Positions 30,697-30,859 of a DNA stretch of 30,859 nucleotides are shown here, piece by piece. This DNA is from Priapulus caudatus (lineage: Eukaryota > Priapulida > Priapulimorpha > Priapulimorphida > Priapulidae), in NCBI RefSeq assembly GCF_000485595.1, contig NW_014578391.1:11884-42742 (forward strand), written 5' to 3'. Position numbers and translations under genes: made by a program. Every line of letters begins with the position of its first letter. The first letter of the stretch is position 1. Below the pieces are notes generated by a model that searched no databases, was not told the origin of the DNA, and was given only the letters and a program-made list of their open reading frames with translations.

Positions 30697-30859
30697 CACC
30701 GCTTTGAAGCGAGTGAAAGAACGATACCGCCGCTTTGAAGCGAGTGAAATAACGATGTCACCGCTTTGAAGCGAGTGAAAGAGCGATATCACCGCTTTGA
30801 AGCGAGTGAAAGAGCGATCTCATCGCCTAGAAGCGAGTGAAAGAGCGATCTCATCGCTT
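30697..30859 (+). repeat. 31-bp tandem repeat, 5.2 copies, open-ended
   Basis: The core CGCTTTGAAGCGAGTGAAA recurs with starts (at GCTTTG) 30701, 30732, 30763, 30794, 30825 and 30856, an exact 31-bp period. Each core has the arms CGCTT and AAGCG around TG. The fifth copy reads CGCCTAGAAGCG. The array runs off the window. Since 31 is not a multiple of 3, it cannot encode a simple protein repeat. Confidence 0.95.

Noticed and set aside
30697-30859. CRISPR-like array
   Set aside because: The units are directly adjacent 31-bp repeats without unique spacers, in a eukaryotic context. It is a minisatellite.

Overview
The window looks like non-coding, repeat-dominated DNA from a metazoan nuclear genome. 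The signs are long CA, GA, TC, CTG and TA microsatellites, several minisatellites, TTAGGG telomere-type repeats, small TIR transposons and tRNA-like Pol III promoter boxes, with no compact operon-like coding. CpG is not depleted, and the GGCCCGTAGCCAG-type element ends resemble repeats I associate with marine invertebrates. That placement is low-confidence inference. I found no protein-coding gene I can support. Every long open frame is a translation of a simple repeat or lies in repeated DNA full of one-base indels.

Layout. 1-1500: a CTG/CTA array, CTC/CTT pyrimidine tracts and plain sequence. 1580-7672: copy 1 of a large repeated segment (CA array, GA tract, G-rich minisatellite, AATACCGTATT palindrome cluster, and a core with CRE, E-box, octamer, CTCF-like and NRF1-like motifs), ending inside a truncated TIR element. 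7673-10590: a Z-prone minisatellite, about 1.4 kb of unique sequence, a GT/GTGC array, a 33-bp minisatellite, and the CA array that opens the next copy. 10590-20834: copy 2, the longest. It continues through a complete nested pair of TIR elements, a TC tract, a 598-bp TIR element carrying a tRNA-like region and TTAGGG repeats, and a 20-bp satellite. 20835-20859: 25 Ns. 20860-25545: copy 3, which starts again in the middle of the segment and repeats the second half of copy 2 without the 598-bp element. 25546-30859: unique sequence with CA arrays interspersed with a TAGAGGTAAC motif, a TATGTA tract, a CG/GT array, a tRNA-like SINE candidate, an 8-bp array, a TA array, and a clean 31-bp tandem repeat that runs off the end.

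Main points. (1) The 598-bp element at 18346-18943 has near-perfect 57-58 bp inverted ends, a 9-bp flanking duplication and a clean empty site in copy 3 (23758-23766), so its boundaries can be read directly. (2) The restart after the 25-N gap suggests copies 2 and 3 are two haplotypes or overlapping contigs placed in tandem, not a true duplication. (3) The three copies differ mostly by scattered single-base indels, a long-read error signature, so frames in this window are unreliable. No set of genes acting together can be described here.
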